Positions 18,546 through 29,060 are shown, counted from the stretch's first letter. The stretch: DNA of 64,000 nucleotides from JBLIRR01 sp049472395 (GCA_049472395.1 JBLIRR010000003.1:253567-317566), one strand, 5' to 3'. Numbers and translations: made by a program. Notes: generated by a model from the letters alone, not told the origin.

Positions 18546-21500
18546 GACTCTTAAGCCTGCAATTGAATGCCTATGGTCCATTCACAGATTATACTATAGA
18601 TTTTACCGCCAATGGCAAGGGCATACAACTCGTGTACGGTCCCAATGAGGCGGGAAAAAGCGCAACGTTGCGGGCAATCACTGATCTTCTTTACGGTATT
18701 CCTGACCGCACACGTGACAATTTTATCCATGAAAATAGCGCCTTACGAATAGGAGCATGTATCCGGCACTCTGACGGCTCATCGTTAGAATTTTTTAGAA
18801 GAAAAGGGCGAAAGAACACCCTGCTCGACTCCAACGACAAGGTAATAGAAGAGGCGGTTTTGGAAAAATATTTGAGCGGCATAACGCGTGAACTCTTTGA
18901 GACAGTCTATGGCATAAACCAATCTTCACTTGTTGAAGGGGGGAAACAACTCCTCATGGGGGGTGGGGAAATCGGCCGCTCCCTTTTTTCCGCGGGATTA
19001 GGTATAGCGACAATGAATAAATTGGTGGAGGCGCTCGCTTCGGAGGCGGGCATGATATTCAAGCCTTCAGCAAAAAATCCGCGCATAAATCAGCTTACCT
19101 CGAGATTTCGTGAAATAAAAAAAGCATGCTCGGAAAAATCACTCCCTGCCAAAGAATGGCTTCTCCATGATAAAGCACTCGCTGATGCCCGAAGGCAGAA
19201 ACGGGAAATCGAGGAGAAAATCAGTACATTAACCGCGGAACGCAACCGGCTTGACAGGTTTCTCAATGCAATCCCGAAGATAACGAAACGTGCCCGCCTT
19301 ACAGAGGAAATTGCCACCATGGGGGATGTGATGGTACTGCCGGATGATTTCAGCAAAGAGAGACGCACAACTCAGGAAGTGCTCATACGTGCCCAGATAG
19401 CTCAAAAAAGATTAAAAAAGGATATAGAGGAGCTTAAATCAGAAATGAACAACATTACATTAGCGGATGTACTCCTTACATATCAAGCGGATATAAGAGA
19501 ACTGTTCCAACGCTCCGGAAGTTATACAAAGGCAAATCGTGATTTGCCGAACTTGAAAGCTCGATATTATCGCATGATTGAAGAAGCCGAAGCCCTCCTT
19601 AAAAGATTAAATCCAACGCTTGCCATTGAACATGCCGAATCTCTCAGAATAACCGATCCCGCATTGGCCAGAATCCGGCAACTCGGCAGAAATTTAGAGC
19701 CTCTTCTCAAAAGCCAAACCGATGCAAGTCGAAGAAAGATAAGTCTTGAATCTCGCCTGACAAAGGTGAGGCAGGAGATTGAGCACCTCCCGGAGGAAAA
19801 AAATCCAGAAAAACTCCAGGAATCTCTTGAAAGATCCCGAGTACAGGGGGATCTTGGGGATTTGCTCAGCAAGGTTGAGACAGATATTACACGCCTTGAC
19901 ACACAGGCTGGCCTTGACCTCAAGAGACTCGGATTGTGGGAAGGGACTCTGGAGGAGGCGGAACAAACTCCAATCCCCGAAAGCGAAACAGTTGAAAGGT
20001 ATGCGTCAGCATTCACAGAATCCCGCTCCCGCATAGAAAACTTAAGCCAAAGAATCGGCGAGTATCGAGACACAATTGAATCATGCGCACGGCAAATTGA
20101 CGCGATGCAGGCCTCAGGGGAGATTCCCACCGAAGAAGATCTCTATCGGGCGCGAAAACATCGTGATGAAGGATGGCAGCTTGTCAAAGAAGCTTTACAT
20201 CACATGCCAGTCCCGGATGAAAGGCTGAAGGCATTTGACCACGAGTCTGCAGATCTTGTGGAGGCATTTGAAAAATCTCTTAAGAAAGCCGATGAAATCA
20301 GTGACCGTCTGCGGAGTGAATCGGAGCGTGTTGCCACATTGTCACATCTTATGGCACAGAAAAAAGATTATACGGATAAGCTCATTCTCATCGAGTCAGA
20401 ACTGGCAAAGGTTCAGGAGGAAATGAAGGCATGTGAGAGAGAATGGCAGGAGCTTTGGAACACATTAAAGATAAAGGCGTTAACACCTAAGGAAATGAAA
20501 CCATGGTGTGAAAAATATCAGAAGCTGCTCCTCTTGTCAGATGAACTTCGTGGTAAACGCGCTGAGGGTGAACGACTTAAGGGATTGATACAGCATCATA
20601 TATCCATCCTCAAGCACTGTATGACTGAGTTGGGAGAAGAAACCTCTCCTGATGCGACGCTTGAAAATCTTATTCTCACCTGCAAGTCCTTATTAAAACG
20701 CATTACACAGAGTAATAATCAGCGAGAGAGATTAAAAGAGCTGATGAGAGAAATTGAGATTGCCATTGCGGAATGTGATAATGATATTACGCAGACAAAA
20801 TTAAATATTGAAGCATGGCATACTGCATGGGGCAGTGCGGTAAAACAGATCGGGCTCAGTGAAAAGGCATTGCCCGAAGAGGCAGACACGGTGATCGATC
20901 ATATTCAGGAACTTTTCGAGAGGCTTGACGGAGCAAAGGAACTTCAAGGACGTATCAAGGCAATCCAGGCTGATAATGAAAAATTTTCAGAAAAAGTATC
21001 CGGATTATGTTGCACAGTTGGTGCCCCCTTTGATAAAGAGAGCCCTCACAGGAGTATCGAACATCTGAATAATCAGCTCACCGATGCATTAAAGGATGAT
21101 TCCACATTAAAGGAAAAAGAAAAACGCACAAAACAGTGCGCTGCCGAGCTTCGCGACCAGGAAAAAATCATTGAGGAGGCACAGGCAAAACTCGATGCAC
21201 TGTGCCTCCTGGCACAATGCTCATCCCATGAAGAATTGCCCGGATTGGAAGACCGTTCACAGAGACTCATCGAAACTAGAGAAAAAATCAAGGAAATCGA
21301 AAGCGAACTTGACCGGTATACAGGAGGGGCGAGCATTCACCAATTATGCATGGAAGCAGAAGGCCTTGATATTGACTGTCTGCCTGCAGAAATTGATAGC
21401 CTTGATTCGACCATAGCGCAGCTTCAACAGCAACGTTCAGACATAGACCAGGAGATAGGACGAGAAGAGACCGCCCTTAAAGCAATGGACGGGGGGCTTG

Positions 21501-22051
21501 ATGCTGCTCAACTTGCTGAAGAAGCCCAGGAAATTTTATCTTCCATAGAAAATGAAGCAGACAGGTATGCCTCCTTGCGTATTTCCTCAATTATTCTCCG
21601 GAAAGAGATTGAACGTTACCGAGAGGAGAATCAGGGACCAATTCTTGAACGCGCCAGTGATATTTTCAGAGAACTGACCCTCGGGTCTTTTGAGAAACTT
21701 ATCTCTGATTTTGATGATAATGATCAGCAGGTCATCAAAGGGGTACGTCCCGCTGGCGAGAAAATAGGGGTTGAGGGGATGAGTGATGGGACATGCGATC
21801 AGCTCTATCTTGCGCTTCGGTTAGCATCCATCGAGCAACGTCTCACGGTAAGCGAACCGATGCCCCTTATCCTCGATGATATCTTTGTCAATTTTGACGA
21901 TGAGCGAACAGGGGCAACCCTTAGAGTATTAGATTACCTCTCAGCCAAGACGCAAATTATCCTCTTTACCCACCACCTCCATCTCAGCACCCTCGCCTCA
22001 AAAATCCTCGACAATGAGCACTGTCATACTTCCAATATGACTATAGTATAA
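18542..22051 (+). CDS. YhaN/SbcC-like SMC-type ATPase
   Basis: A 1169-residue ATPase with Walker A YGPNEAGKS (residues 32-40) at the N-terminus and a long central region rich in Glu, Lys and Leu heptads, expected to form coiled coils. The C-terminal half-ATPase has a signature-like GMSDGTCDQLYLALRLA (near 1080) and Walker B PLILDDIFVNFDDER (near 1110). This is the architecture of SbcC/Rad50 and fits YhaN. The GTG start overlaps the stop of the phosphoesterase gene by four bases. It probably clamps DNA and controls access to the partner nuclease. No zinc-hook CxxC is apparent in the middle. Confidence 0.88.
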   Translation: MRLLSLQLNAYGPFTDYTIDFTANGKGIQLVYGPNEAGKSATLRAITDLLYGIPDRTRDNFIHENSALRIGACIRHSDGSSLEFFRRKGRKNTLLDSNDKVIEEAVLEKYLSGITRELFETVYGINQSSLVEGGKQLLMGGGEIGRSLFSAGLGIATMNKLVEALASEAGMIFKPSAKNPRINQLTSRFREIKKACSEKSLPAKEWLLHDKALADARRQKREIEEKISTLTAERNRLDRFLNAIPKITKRARLTEEIATMGDVMVLPDDFSKERRTTQEVLIRAQIAQKRLKKDIEELKSEMNNITLADVLLTYQADIRELFQRSGSYTKANRDLPNLKARYYRMIEEAEALLKRLNPTLAIEHAESLRITDPALARIRQLGRNLEPLLKSQTDASRRKISLESRLTKVRQEIEHLPEEKNPEKLQESLERSRVQGDLGDLLSKVETDITRLDTQAGLDLKRLGLWEGTLEEAEQTPIPESETVERYASAFTESRSRIENLSQRIGEYRDTIESCARQIDAMQASGEIPTEEDLYRARKHRDEGWQLVKEALHHMPVPDERLKAFDHESADLVEAFEKSLKKADEISDRLRSESERVATLSHLMAQKKDYTDKLILIESELAKVQEEMKACEREWQELWNTLKIKALTPKEMKPWCEKYQKLLLLSDELRGKRAEGERLKGLIQHHISILKHCMTELGEETSPDATLENLILTCKSLLKRITQSNNQRERLKELMREIEIAIAECDNDITQTKLNIEAWHTAWGSAVKQIGLSEKALPEEADTVIDHIQELFERLDGAKELQGRIKAIQADNEKFSEKVSGLCCTVGAPFDKESPHRSIEHLNNQLTDALKDDSTLKEKEKRTKQCAAELRDQEKIIEEAQAKLDALCLLAQCSSHEELPGLEDRSQRLIETREKIKEIESELDRYTGGASIHQLCMEAEGLDIDCLPAEIDSLDSTIAQLQQQRSDIDQEIGREETALKAMDGGLDAAQLAEEAQEILSSIENEADRYASLRISSIILRKEIERYREENQGPILERASDIFRELTLGSFEKLISDFDDNDQQVIKGVRPAGEKIGVEGMSDGTCDQLYLALRLASIEQRLTVSEPMPLILDDIFVNFDDERTGATLRVLDYLSAKTQIILFTHHLHLSTLASKILDNEHCHTSNMTIV

Positions 22052-22086
22052 GAGAAAATAATTTTAAAAAGTTGACAATATTTAGA

Positions 22087-22108
22087 AAATTTGTTCAAAT
22101 TTTTTTTT
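22087..22108. terminator. Weak hairpin with T-run between convergent genes
   Basis: AAATTT-GTTC-AAATTT followed by a run of about six further T residues. The stem has only A-T pairs, so it would be a weak intrinsic terminator for the SbcC-like gene. It sits in the 92-base gap before the convergent sensor gene. Confidence 0.35.
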
Positions 22109-22143
22109 CTCTATAGTAGGTACAACGTGATTATCTCTGAAAA

Positions 22144-23901
22144 TTACCCAACTGCTTTCCTGTCGACAGCTTCTATTTGCAAACGAAGATACTTGTCAAT
22201 TGTCCTTAGTAATGCTTGTCGCTCGATCGGTTTCGCTATATGATTATTACACCCGGCAGCAAGACAGAGTTCTATGTCATCTTTTGTTGCATTCGCAGTC
22301 AATGCAATGATCGGCACCGTTAATCCTTTCTCTCTCAAAGCGCGGGTAGCATCAAGACCATTCATGTTCGGCATTCTCACATCCATGAGAACGAGGTCAT
22401 AGTGCCGGGATGTGGCGGCCTCTATCGCCTCACGCCCATTACAGGCTATACCAACTTCAAATCCGGCTTTCGTAAGCATTAACATTGCTATCTTCCGATT
22501 TACCAGGTCGTCCTCGGCAATGAGAATTGTGCCCGGAAGGAGCGCCATATCCTGGATATGCTCCTCGCTTTTAAAGAGAGTATCAGTTATAAGCTTCGAT
22601 ATGAAAGGCACCTCACGCCCTTCATTACCTGTGGGAATCACCAAGGTGAACGTGGAGCCTTTCTCAGGCTCGCTCATAACCGATACTGATCCTCCGAGGA
22701 GGTCGGTAAATTGTTTCGTAATGGAAAGGCCAAGTCCTGTGCCGCCATATTTTTTTGTTACATTATTGTCAGCTTGTGCAAAGGATTCAAATATCTTGTT
22801 TTGTTTCTCTTGTGTAATACCTATCCCCGTATCTTCGATATCAAATCGTATATAGGATGTGTTCTCTTTATCTTGTGAGGAGACGCGGATATACACATGG
22901 CCCTTGTCCGTAAATTTAATCGCATTATAGGTAAGGTTTAACAGACACTGCCGAATTCGGGTAAAATCAGTAAATATTTTCTCAGGAATAGGAGTATCGA
23001 GAATAATCTTAAACTCAATGCCCTTTATCCTGACCTGGGAGCGGACGATTGTTTCGATATCGGCTAATACACTCTGCACTGAACACTCCTCCATTTCTAT
23101 GTCAATCTTGCCCGCTTCAATCTTGGAAATATCCAAAATATCATTGATAATCGCCAATAATATACCCGCCGATGACTTCGCGGTGAGGGCATAATCACGA
23201 GCCACATTATCTAGCGGCTCATCAAGCGCCAGGTCTAACATGCCGATAACAGCGCTCATTGGTGTTCGTAATTCATGACTCATGGATGCGAGGAACTCAC
23301 TCTTGCAGCGACTCGCTTTGATTGCATTCTCTTTTGCAATCTCCAGCTCTTTCGTTCTTTGATCAACCATTTCCTCAAGCTCTTGTAACTTCAAGGCCGC
23401 TTTTCTGGCAAGCTCCCATTTCCCCGTGAGCGCACTTGCAAGCTGTGCCACCTCAATACTATCAAATGGCTTTTTTAAAATGAGAAGATTATCCGTATCG
23501 CCAAGCTGTTCGGTAATTTCTGTCCATGAATGATCAGAATAGGCAGTGCATATCACCACCTGAATATTGGGATCAATCTGCCAGATATGCTCTATGGTCT
23601 CAAGCCCATCCCAACCCGGAGGCATACGCATATCAACAAACGCAAGGTTAAAGGGCCTTCCTTCATTCAATGCTTTTTTTACTATTTCAAGACCTTCTTC
23701 TCCTTGAGAGGCAAAGCTCAGCTCATATGTTTTAATCGGTTTCCTGGTGACCAGTGTATCTCCGAAAAGCTCGGCTTCAAGCTGGTCTAAGTCCGAGGTA
23801 TCCGGCTTAGTGGTAAGAATGGTTTCAAAGTCTTTATGGATATTCACGTTATCATCAATAATGATTATCCGCTTATGAATATCTTCGCATGCTTCGTTCA
23901 T
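22144..23901 (-). CDS. Hybrid histidine kinase with N- and C-terminal receiver domains
   Basis: A 585-residue cytoplasmic signalling protein. The N-terminal receiver has its phosphoacceptor at Asp90 (VDMRMPPGWDG) and an insertion after the first helix. A coiled-coil linker leads to a HisKA H-box, SHELRTPM, with His209. The HATPase domain shows NAIKFTDKG, DTGIGI and GGTGLGLSI. The C-terminal receiver has Asp507 (LMDVRMPN). No membrane segment is present. It lies 13 bases after the membrane kinase gene and likely takes phosphoryl groups from it. Two receiver domains flanking one kinase suggest a relay. No DNA-binding output domain is seen, so the final output must lie elsewhere. Confidence 0.9.
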   Translation of the reverse strand: MNEACEDIHKRIIIIDDNVNIHKDFETILTTKPDTSDLDQLEAELFGDTLVTRKPIKTYELSFASQGEEGLEIVKKALNEGRPFNLAFVDMRMPPGWDGLETIEHIWQIDPNIQVVICTAYSDHSWTEITEQLGDTDNLLILKKPFDSIEVAQLASALTGKWELARKAALKLQELEEMVDQRTKELEIAKENAIKASRCKSEFLASMSHELRTPMSAVIGMLDLALDEPLDNVARDYALTAKSSAGILLAIINDILDISKIEAGKIDIEMEECSVQSVLADIETIVRSQVRIKGIEFKIILDTPIPEKIFTDFTRIRQCLLNLTYNAIKFTDKGHVYIRVSSQDKENTSYIRFDIEDTGIGITQEKQNKIFESFAQADNNVTKKYGGTGLGLSITKQFTDLLGGSVSVMSEPEKGSTFTLVIPTGNEGREVPFISKLITDTLFKSEEHIQDMALLPGTILIAEDDLVNRKIAMLMLTKAGFEVGIACNGREAIEAATSRHYDLVLMDVRMPNMNGLDATRALREKGLTVPIIALTANATKDDIELCLAAGCNNHIAKPIERQALLRTIDKYLRLQIEAVDRKAVG

Positions 23902-23914
23902 ATCATCTAATTCC

Positions 23915-25309
23915 TCATTTTAAATGTTCAACTGCTCCCTCGGTCGTTGCCCGCTCTCCCCCCTTCTTCACCGGTTTATAGGGCAACGTCAATGTAAAGG
24001 CCGCACCTTTTCCCTCTCCATCGCTATGGGCATGAAGTGAGCCCCCCATCTGCCTCGCTGATATCTGCGCGCTATGAAGTCCGAAACCATGGCCGTCTTG
24101 TCGTGTTGTGAAGCCACGGTCAAAGATCCGACCGAGATTCTCGGAGCAGATCCCCACGCCATTATCTGAAATTTCAATCTGAAAACATCCCTCCTTTGGC
24201 TCTTTGATAATCAAGGTAATGAGCTTGTTCTCTTCTTCACTTACTGAGAGAGCATATTTTGCATTGCTAATCAGGTTGACAAGGATCTGCAAGAGCTTAT
24301 GTCGCTCCATAAAAACACGAGGCAAATCCGCAAATTCCCGCTTTATATTGACTACGTGACGCTTCAGTCCGGTAAGGTTTATCTTAATAGCATCTTCCAT
24401 CAATTCTTCAATGGATAAGGGCTCACTCTGACCTCCCTTCTTACTATAGGACTGCTGAAGATTGATAATATCAGCCGTATGATGAACATACATCTGTAAA
24501 TCCTTTATTATTTTTGCAAGTTCCTGCTGTTCTTCAAGCAGATGTTTCGATAAACCACTCAGGAAGCTCGGCAGCTTTTTGCCACGGTCATCATGTGTCA
24601 TGAACGAGACCAAATCATCCGAATGCTCGTTAATCATTGCTGCTACTTTAGCCACAGATGCTATTTTCGAATTACAAATTTTTTCTTCTATAAAATGCAC
24701 CGTCACATTAATGCTGTTGAGTATATTGCCTACATTATGCAATACTGAGGTCGCCACGTCGGTCATGGCAGCCCGCTGATCCATTTCACTCAACCGCTCG
24801 TGCGTCTGTTCAAGTTCCTGTTCTATCCTTTCATGTTGGTCAATTTCCTCTCGAAGGTTTGTCTCAGGCATCTGACGCGATCCCTGAGACTGTCTGAGCA
24901 CGAGAAGAAAATAGCTCATAAAACAGGCTATTAGAAGAATGCAGGCAACAGACATAAGTATGATAAACCATCGAAAACATGCTCTCCCGCTCGCAATAAT
25001 ACTGCTTCGCTTTTCCATTTCCATAGCCTCACGAATTTCCTGTTCGGCATCACGCATAATATGCAGGCGGTCATCTCTCATTATATCCTCATCCGCTATT
25101 GCCCTTCCCAGTGTATCAAGCATCTGGTGAAACGCTGTCAAAGTTTTTTTATTAAGCTCAACATTCGCTTCCAATACCCTTGCCACATGGTACGATGATA
25201 TGATTATTACCGCTATAATGAATAAGGAGACAATCATAAGCAGGGCATGAGCACCCATGAGTTTTATGCTTATGGCCCTTTTCATTAATCTTTTTCTCAG
25301 TTCATTCAT
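23915..25309 (-). CDS. Membrane histidine kinase with HNVGN H-box
   Basis: A 464-residue inner-membrane kinase. Two hydrophobic segments (about 20-42 and 112-134) bracket a short periplasmic region of about 65 residues. A coiled coil leads to the H-box TSVLHNVGNILNS (His191), an atypical dimerisation helix that lacks the common SHELRTPL. The HATPase domain shows NLISNAKYAL, DNGVGI and HGFGLHSA. It lies between a TonB-dependent receptor gene and a hybrid receiver-kinase gene on the same strand, so the three may act together, perhaps reporting on the outer membrane. That link is inferred from order alone. Confidence 0.88.
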   Translation of the reverse strand: MNELRKRLMKRAISIKLMGAHALLMIVSLFIIAVIIISSYHVARVLEANVELNKKTLTAFHQMLDTLGRAIADEDIMRDDRLHIMRDAEQEIREAMEMEKRSSIIASGRACFRWFIILMSVACILLIACFMSYFLLVLRQSQGSRQMPETNLREEIDQHERIEQELEQTHERLSEMDQRAAMTDVATSVLHNVGNILNSINVTVHFIEEKICNSKIASVAKVAAMINEHSDDLVSFMTHDDRGKKLPSFLSGLSKHLLEEQQELAKIIKDLQMYVHHTADIINLQQSYSKKGGQSEPLSIEELMEDAIKINLTGLKRHVVNIKREFADLPRVFMERHKLLQILVNLISNAKYALSVSEEENKLITLIIKEPKEGCFQIEISDNGVGICSENLGRIFDRGFTTRQDGHGFGLHSAQISARQMGGSLHAHSDGEGKGAAFTLTLPYKPVKKGGERATTEGAVEHLK

Positions 25310-25451
25310 GATGATTACATCCTGCGGTGTTTAGTAGGTAGTCTAATTTTTTCTTTATCTTTCAAGATGTCATAGACATCTATATAATTATATCGGCATA
25401 AAATGATTAATAATCCGAGAATAAAGAAAATTCTTAAAAGGAAAGGCTTCA

Positions 25452-27488
25452 TTAAAACCGATAGCTCATCTTCACATATGCTCCACGCTCCACCTCCGAA
25501 GGGAAATATTGGAGATAATCATAAGTAAATTCCGGGTGATGATCATCGAGTAAATTCTGACCCACAAGATTGATCTCAAGGTCCTTATAAGGATGCCATC
25601 CCAATCGAATATCCATTGTAACATACCTATCTACATGTATAGAGGAGAGGTTGTCAACATACCGAACCCACACATCGCAATCTGTAGTATTGGAAAAATC
25701 CAAAGAAAAGCGGCACGATGCCTGATTTTGAGGGCTTGTTGATTCTTGAAGCGCTGATGCTTGGTCCATTTCACGCAAACTTATTTTCAAATAACTATAA
25801 GTCGCCTGGACTGCCCACCAGTCAAAGGACATCCAATTGGTTACAAGTTCAACGCCATACGTTTCTCCCTCAATTTCATTGCTAAAATATACTGGCATGA
25901 CCAAATGCTGCGGTCCATCCGATGGTCCTAAATAGGGCAGGCCGTATCCAAAGCTTCGCAGATTATCATATATATTATAAAACAGTGAAATATCCAGGCT
26001 GATCTGAGGGCGCGGTATAAGTCGATATCCCAGTTCATAGGCGAGAAGCTCTTCAGAGTCAAAGTCTTGATTCGGCTCAAAACTCACCAGAAGAGGAAGA
26101 GAAGAAAAATTAACCCCAGAATTAGGGGGATATGTAAACATGTCTATATGAGCATCACGCTCTGCACGGCATGGGGTTCTCATTGCCCGGGCCACAGAAA
26201 CCCACACGGAATGATGTTCCTTGGGTTTCCAGGAGAGCCGGATATTGGGTTGAATCTCAGCACCTGTATACCCATGATGCTCATATTTTGATCCTACTAT
26301 TAATCGTAATTTATCCTTAAGTATCATTATCTCATCTTGAATAAATGTGCTGAAAAGAAGAATTTCCTTTTGACGCGGCGTGAGCCTTATATATTCTGTA
26401 TTAGAAAAATAATCGCGATAAATACGATATCCGCATCCCCATATGATTTCATGACGATCTCCAAGGGTAAATCTATGCTGAAATTCGCTATCATATGTCT
26501 CCTGATAAAATCCCCCTAAAATTATTATGTTCTCCGCCCAATCGTAATAAAGCTGCAATGACATGTCCGAGGAATCTGAGAGAAAATACTCCCACCGAAA
26601 GAGAAAATTTCTACCGGATGACTCTGTTCTGTCTTCAATAATATTCATATAAGTAGGGGGGGATAGCAGCGAAGATACTGCAAGTAAATTATTGAGTCTG
26701 CTATTATAGATGTCCCCTTGCCCGGTGACACGCACCTGGGGTGACGGGAGCCAATCACAACGGAATCCTCCTCTCAGCATATCCCAATCATCATTCATGT
26801 CATTTCCCGATGCATCAACCCCTTTATCACGGTTGAAATGCTTGGCATAAGCCCTCATGTAGGTATTATCCCCAGGCTGTACGCCGTGACGAAGACTCTC
26901 GAAGTCTTTCTCCTCAGTCCCCGAGCCAGCGATTATAAGGCTCCCGAGAGTATCTTCGGCTTTTTTTGTGATGATGTTGATAACCCCATTGACTGCATTG
27001 GCACCCCACATTGTCGCTCCGGGGCCGCGGATGACCTCAATACGTGCTATATCTTCCAAAATGGTATCCTGCAGCTCCCATAAAACCCCTGAGTACATAG
27101 GTAGATAAAGACTCCGGCCATCCATCAACACCAATAATTTGTTGGTATAACGATCATTAAATCCACGTGACGCAATAGCCCATTTATTTGCATCAATCCG
27201 GCCCACATGCAGCCCAGGGACAAGCCGCAGTGCCTCAGCGATACTGGTAACACCGGACCGGCGAATGTCCTCATCGGTGATCACAAATAGGGCGGCGGCT
27301 GTATCAGAATATTTCTGGGGTTTCTTCGCTACTGAGGTGACCTTTAAATCCATAAGTTCCTCTAAAGACAAATCGGTTAAATCAGTATCCGGATTAATGG
27401 ATGCGCAAAGGTTCAAGGAGGGAGTAAGAAATATACACAGGAGGAATAATATGACAATTCTTGATACATACTCTTGTTTCCTGCACAT
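25452..27488 (-). CDS. TonB-dependent receptor-like outer-membrane protein A
   Basis: About 678 residues. The signal peptide IVILFLLCIFLTPSLNLCA follows the ATG at 27488. A plug domain has DEDIRRSGVTSIAEALRLVPGL-type segments and the hallmark IEVIRGPGATMWGANAVNG. A beta-barrel ends in an aromatic residue (VKMSYRF). Upstream in-frame starts exist (GTG 27557, ATG 27548), but they would place 20-23 extra residues before the signal peptide. It is a divergent paralogue of the receptors at 30334 and 35282. The two-component genes downstream are on the same strand, 142 bases away. No iron- or vitamin-specific clue is visible, and the ligand is unknown. Confidence 0.85.
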   Translation of the reverse strand: MCRKQEYVSRIVILFLLCIFLTPSLNLCASINPDTDLTDLSLEELMDLKVTSVAKKPQKYSDTAAALFVITDEDIRRSGVTSIAEALRLVPGLHVGRIDANKWAIASRGFNDRYTNKLLVLMDGRSLYLPMYSGVLWELQDTILEDIARIEVIRGPGATMWGANAVNGVINIITKKAEDTLGSLIIAGSGTEEKDFESLRHGVQPGDNTYMRAYAKHFNRDKGVDASGNDMNDDWDMLRGGFRCDWLPSPQVRVTGQGDIYNSRLNNLLAVSSLLSPPTYMNIIEDRTESSGRNFLFRWEYFLSDSSDMSLQLYYDWAENIIILGGFYQETYDSEFQHRFTLGDRHEIIWGCGYRIYRDYFSNTEYIRLTPRQKEILLFSTFIQDEIMILKDKLRLIVGSKYEHHGYTGAEIQPNIRLSWKPKEHHSVWVSVARAMRTPCRAERDAHIDMFTYPPNSGVNFSSLPLLVSFEPNQDFDSEELLAYELGYRLIPRPQISLDISLFYNIYDNLRSFGYGLPYLGPSDGPQHLVMPVYFSNEIEGETYGVELVTNWMSFDWWAVQATYSYLKISLREMDQASALQESTSPQNQASCRFSLDFSNTTDCDVWVRYVDNLSSIHVDRYVTMDIRLGWHPYKDLEINLVGQNLLDDHHPEFTYDYLQYFPSEVERGAYVKMSYRF

Positions 27489-27825
27489 GGCAGCAAAGAC
27501 CGCCCACCATACATGGCAGGGTACACTATCAATCATCCTTTTCTTCATTTCACACACAATTCTTTTACACCCTCATGAGTCTTGATTTCAAAACATAAAA
27601 AAACCAGTGAAAGCTCTTCCCTTGGGTAGGGCCTTCTCTCTTTTTCGTCAAGATCAAATAAATAAATCGCTCAAATTGTATCAATATGAATTTTAATAAA
27701 TATAAAATATTTACCATAGGAATTCTAAAAGGTAGCCGATAATACAAATAATTATGGATTATAAGAGTAGAGTATTTTTGTAAGTCTATTTAGTTTATTA
27801 ACATTATAAGAGAAGAGGAAATGTC

Positions 27826-28845
27826 ATGAATAAGACTAAAAAACAGTATGCGATGACAGTGGTTATTTTTTTTACATTGGTACTTTTTTTCTCCGGTTGT
27901 GGGGGCGACAGTGGAAGCGGAGGAAGCACGGGGCTCACGTATGCAGGAATTGAAACCCAGGTTCTCATAGATGCAAATAATGCGGATGAAGTGGTTGAAA
28001 ATGCTTATATAAATACTAATATGGCCCGAAATACAGCAGATACTATCTATTTAAATCCCAATTCTACAGATTACAGCGAAATATTGGGGCGCCATCGCCC
28101 TGTCAGTATTGCTCTTGCAAGAACAACCAACCATTTTATCAACCAGACAGAAATTCCCAATGCCTCGCAACAGCTTAGCTATCGTGCACTTGTGCAGGAG
28201 AGTGAAGGAACAGAAATAGGAGTATGCGGAGGAGAATCTTCGTATCATCTTGTTATTGATAATACAAAAGGGACTTTTTCCCTCTCTGCTACATTTGATA
28301 ATTACTGCGCTAATGAAGGAGTATTAATAAATGGCACTATGAGTATGAGGGGACAGTTCAATATGCAGACCGCATCCATGAATAATAGTGTGAGCTTTAC
28401 CAACCTGCAAGTGATCCTTGAAGAGAGCAACACATCCATTACCACTACGGGTACCATGGCAATAGTAACAGAATTTATGACATTCTCGTGCACTATGACC
28501 ATGAACATGATTATGCAAGATAACCTTACCGAAAAAACCTATTGCGTGGACAATTTCGTCCTTACCATGCCTCCAAGTAGTACGACGCAGCTTACTTTTA
28601 CTTTAGAGGGACGATTCTATGATTATGACTATGGGTATTGTGATATTTCAACGGAAACCCCTTTCTCAATTTCAGTAGACGGCAGTGAACCTACGTCGGG
28701 TACATTGGTCATTTCAGGAGCGAATGGTTCCGGGGGAGGAAACACGAGCGCAAAACTCATCATCGATAGTAACTCATATGAGGTGCAGGCAGATACAAAT
28801 GGCGACGGCACCTATGATTATGAATCCGGAAGCCTCACATGGTAA
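27826..28845 (+). CDS. Lipoprotein of unknown function
   Basis: A 339-residue protein with a lipoprotein signal peptide: hydrophobic VVIFFTLVLFF, lipobox FSGC with Cys near residue 25, then a Gly/Ser-rich linker. The mature part is rich in beta-prone Thr, Ser and Asn and ends with an EF-hand-like DTNGDGTYDYE segment near the C-terminus. I recognise no family. The gene is divergent from receptor A across a 337-base gap, and an AGAGGAAA site precedes the ATG. Its place among receptor genes suggests an outer-membrane or surface role, but nothing shows interaction. Confidence 0.75.
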   Translation: MNKTKKQYAMTVVIFFTLVLFFSGCGGDSGSGGSTGLTYAGIETQVLIDANNADEVVENAYINTNMARNTADTIYLNPNSTDYSEILGRHRPVSIALARTTNHFINQTEIPNASQQLSYRALVQESEGTEIGVCGGESSYHLVIDNTKGTFSLSATFDNYCANEGVLINGTMSMRGQFNMQTASMNNSVSFTNLQVILEESNTSITTTGTMAIVTEFMTFSCTMTMNMIMQDNLTEKTYCVDNFVLTMPPSSTTQLTFTLEGRFYDYDYGYCDISTETPFSISVDGSEPTSGTLVISGANGSGGGNTSAKLIIDSNSYEVQADTNGDGTYDYESGSLTW

Positions 28846-28877
28846 CCGAACCATATAGGGATAATATAGCCGTTCTT

Positions 28878-28920
28878 TATAACCTAAAAACTTCACAAAT
28901 GAATCAAGTTTTTGGTTATA
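28878..28920. terminator. Strong hairpin after lipoprotein gene
   Basis: TATAACCTAAAAACTT (28878-28893) pairs with AAGTTTTTGGTTATA (28906-28920) with a single bulged T and a 12-base loop. No T-run follows, so it may be a two-way transcription stop or the edge of the repeat element that begins about 50 bases later. Confidence 0.45.
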
Positions 28921-28968
28921 CGATGCTGGATGCTTGTTTCTGGATGCTGGTATAAGAGGAATATTTTT

Positions 28969-29060
28969 ATTTTTTATCCAGTATCGAGTATCCAGTAACC
29001 AGTATCGCGAAGCTCCGCCGAAAAAGCCTTTAACCTTGTCGGTTTGAGGCGGAGCTTCGC
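28969..29060 (-). repeat. Dispersed palindromic element, full copy B
   Basis: The 54-bp body (29007-29060) has perfect 13-base inverted ends, GCGAAGCTCCGCC and GGCGGAGCTTCGC. It is the reverse complement of the copy at 50120 with three differences. A one-sided tail of ATCCAGTA-type units and a T-run lies at 28969-29006 and is shared with the tails of copies C and D. It accounts for most of the 309-base gap between the two lipoprotein genes. Confidence 0.8.

Noticed and set aside
27600..27660. Structured leader or riboswitch before receptor A
   Set aside because: A GC-richer patch is visible, but no stem of convincing length and no known consensus.
28969..29060. CRISPR repeat
   Set aside because: The palindromic units are scattered singly over 60 kb with no spacer array and no cas genes.
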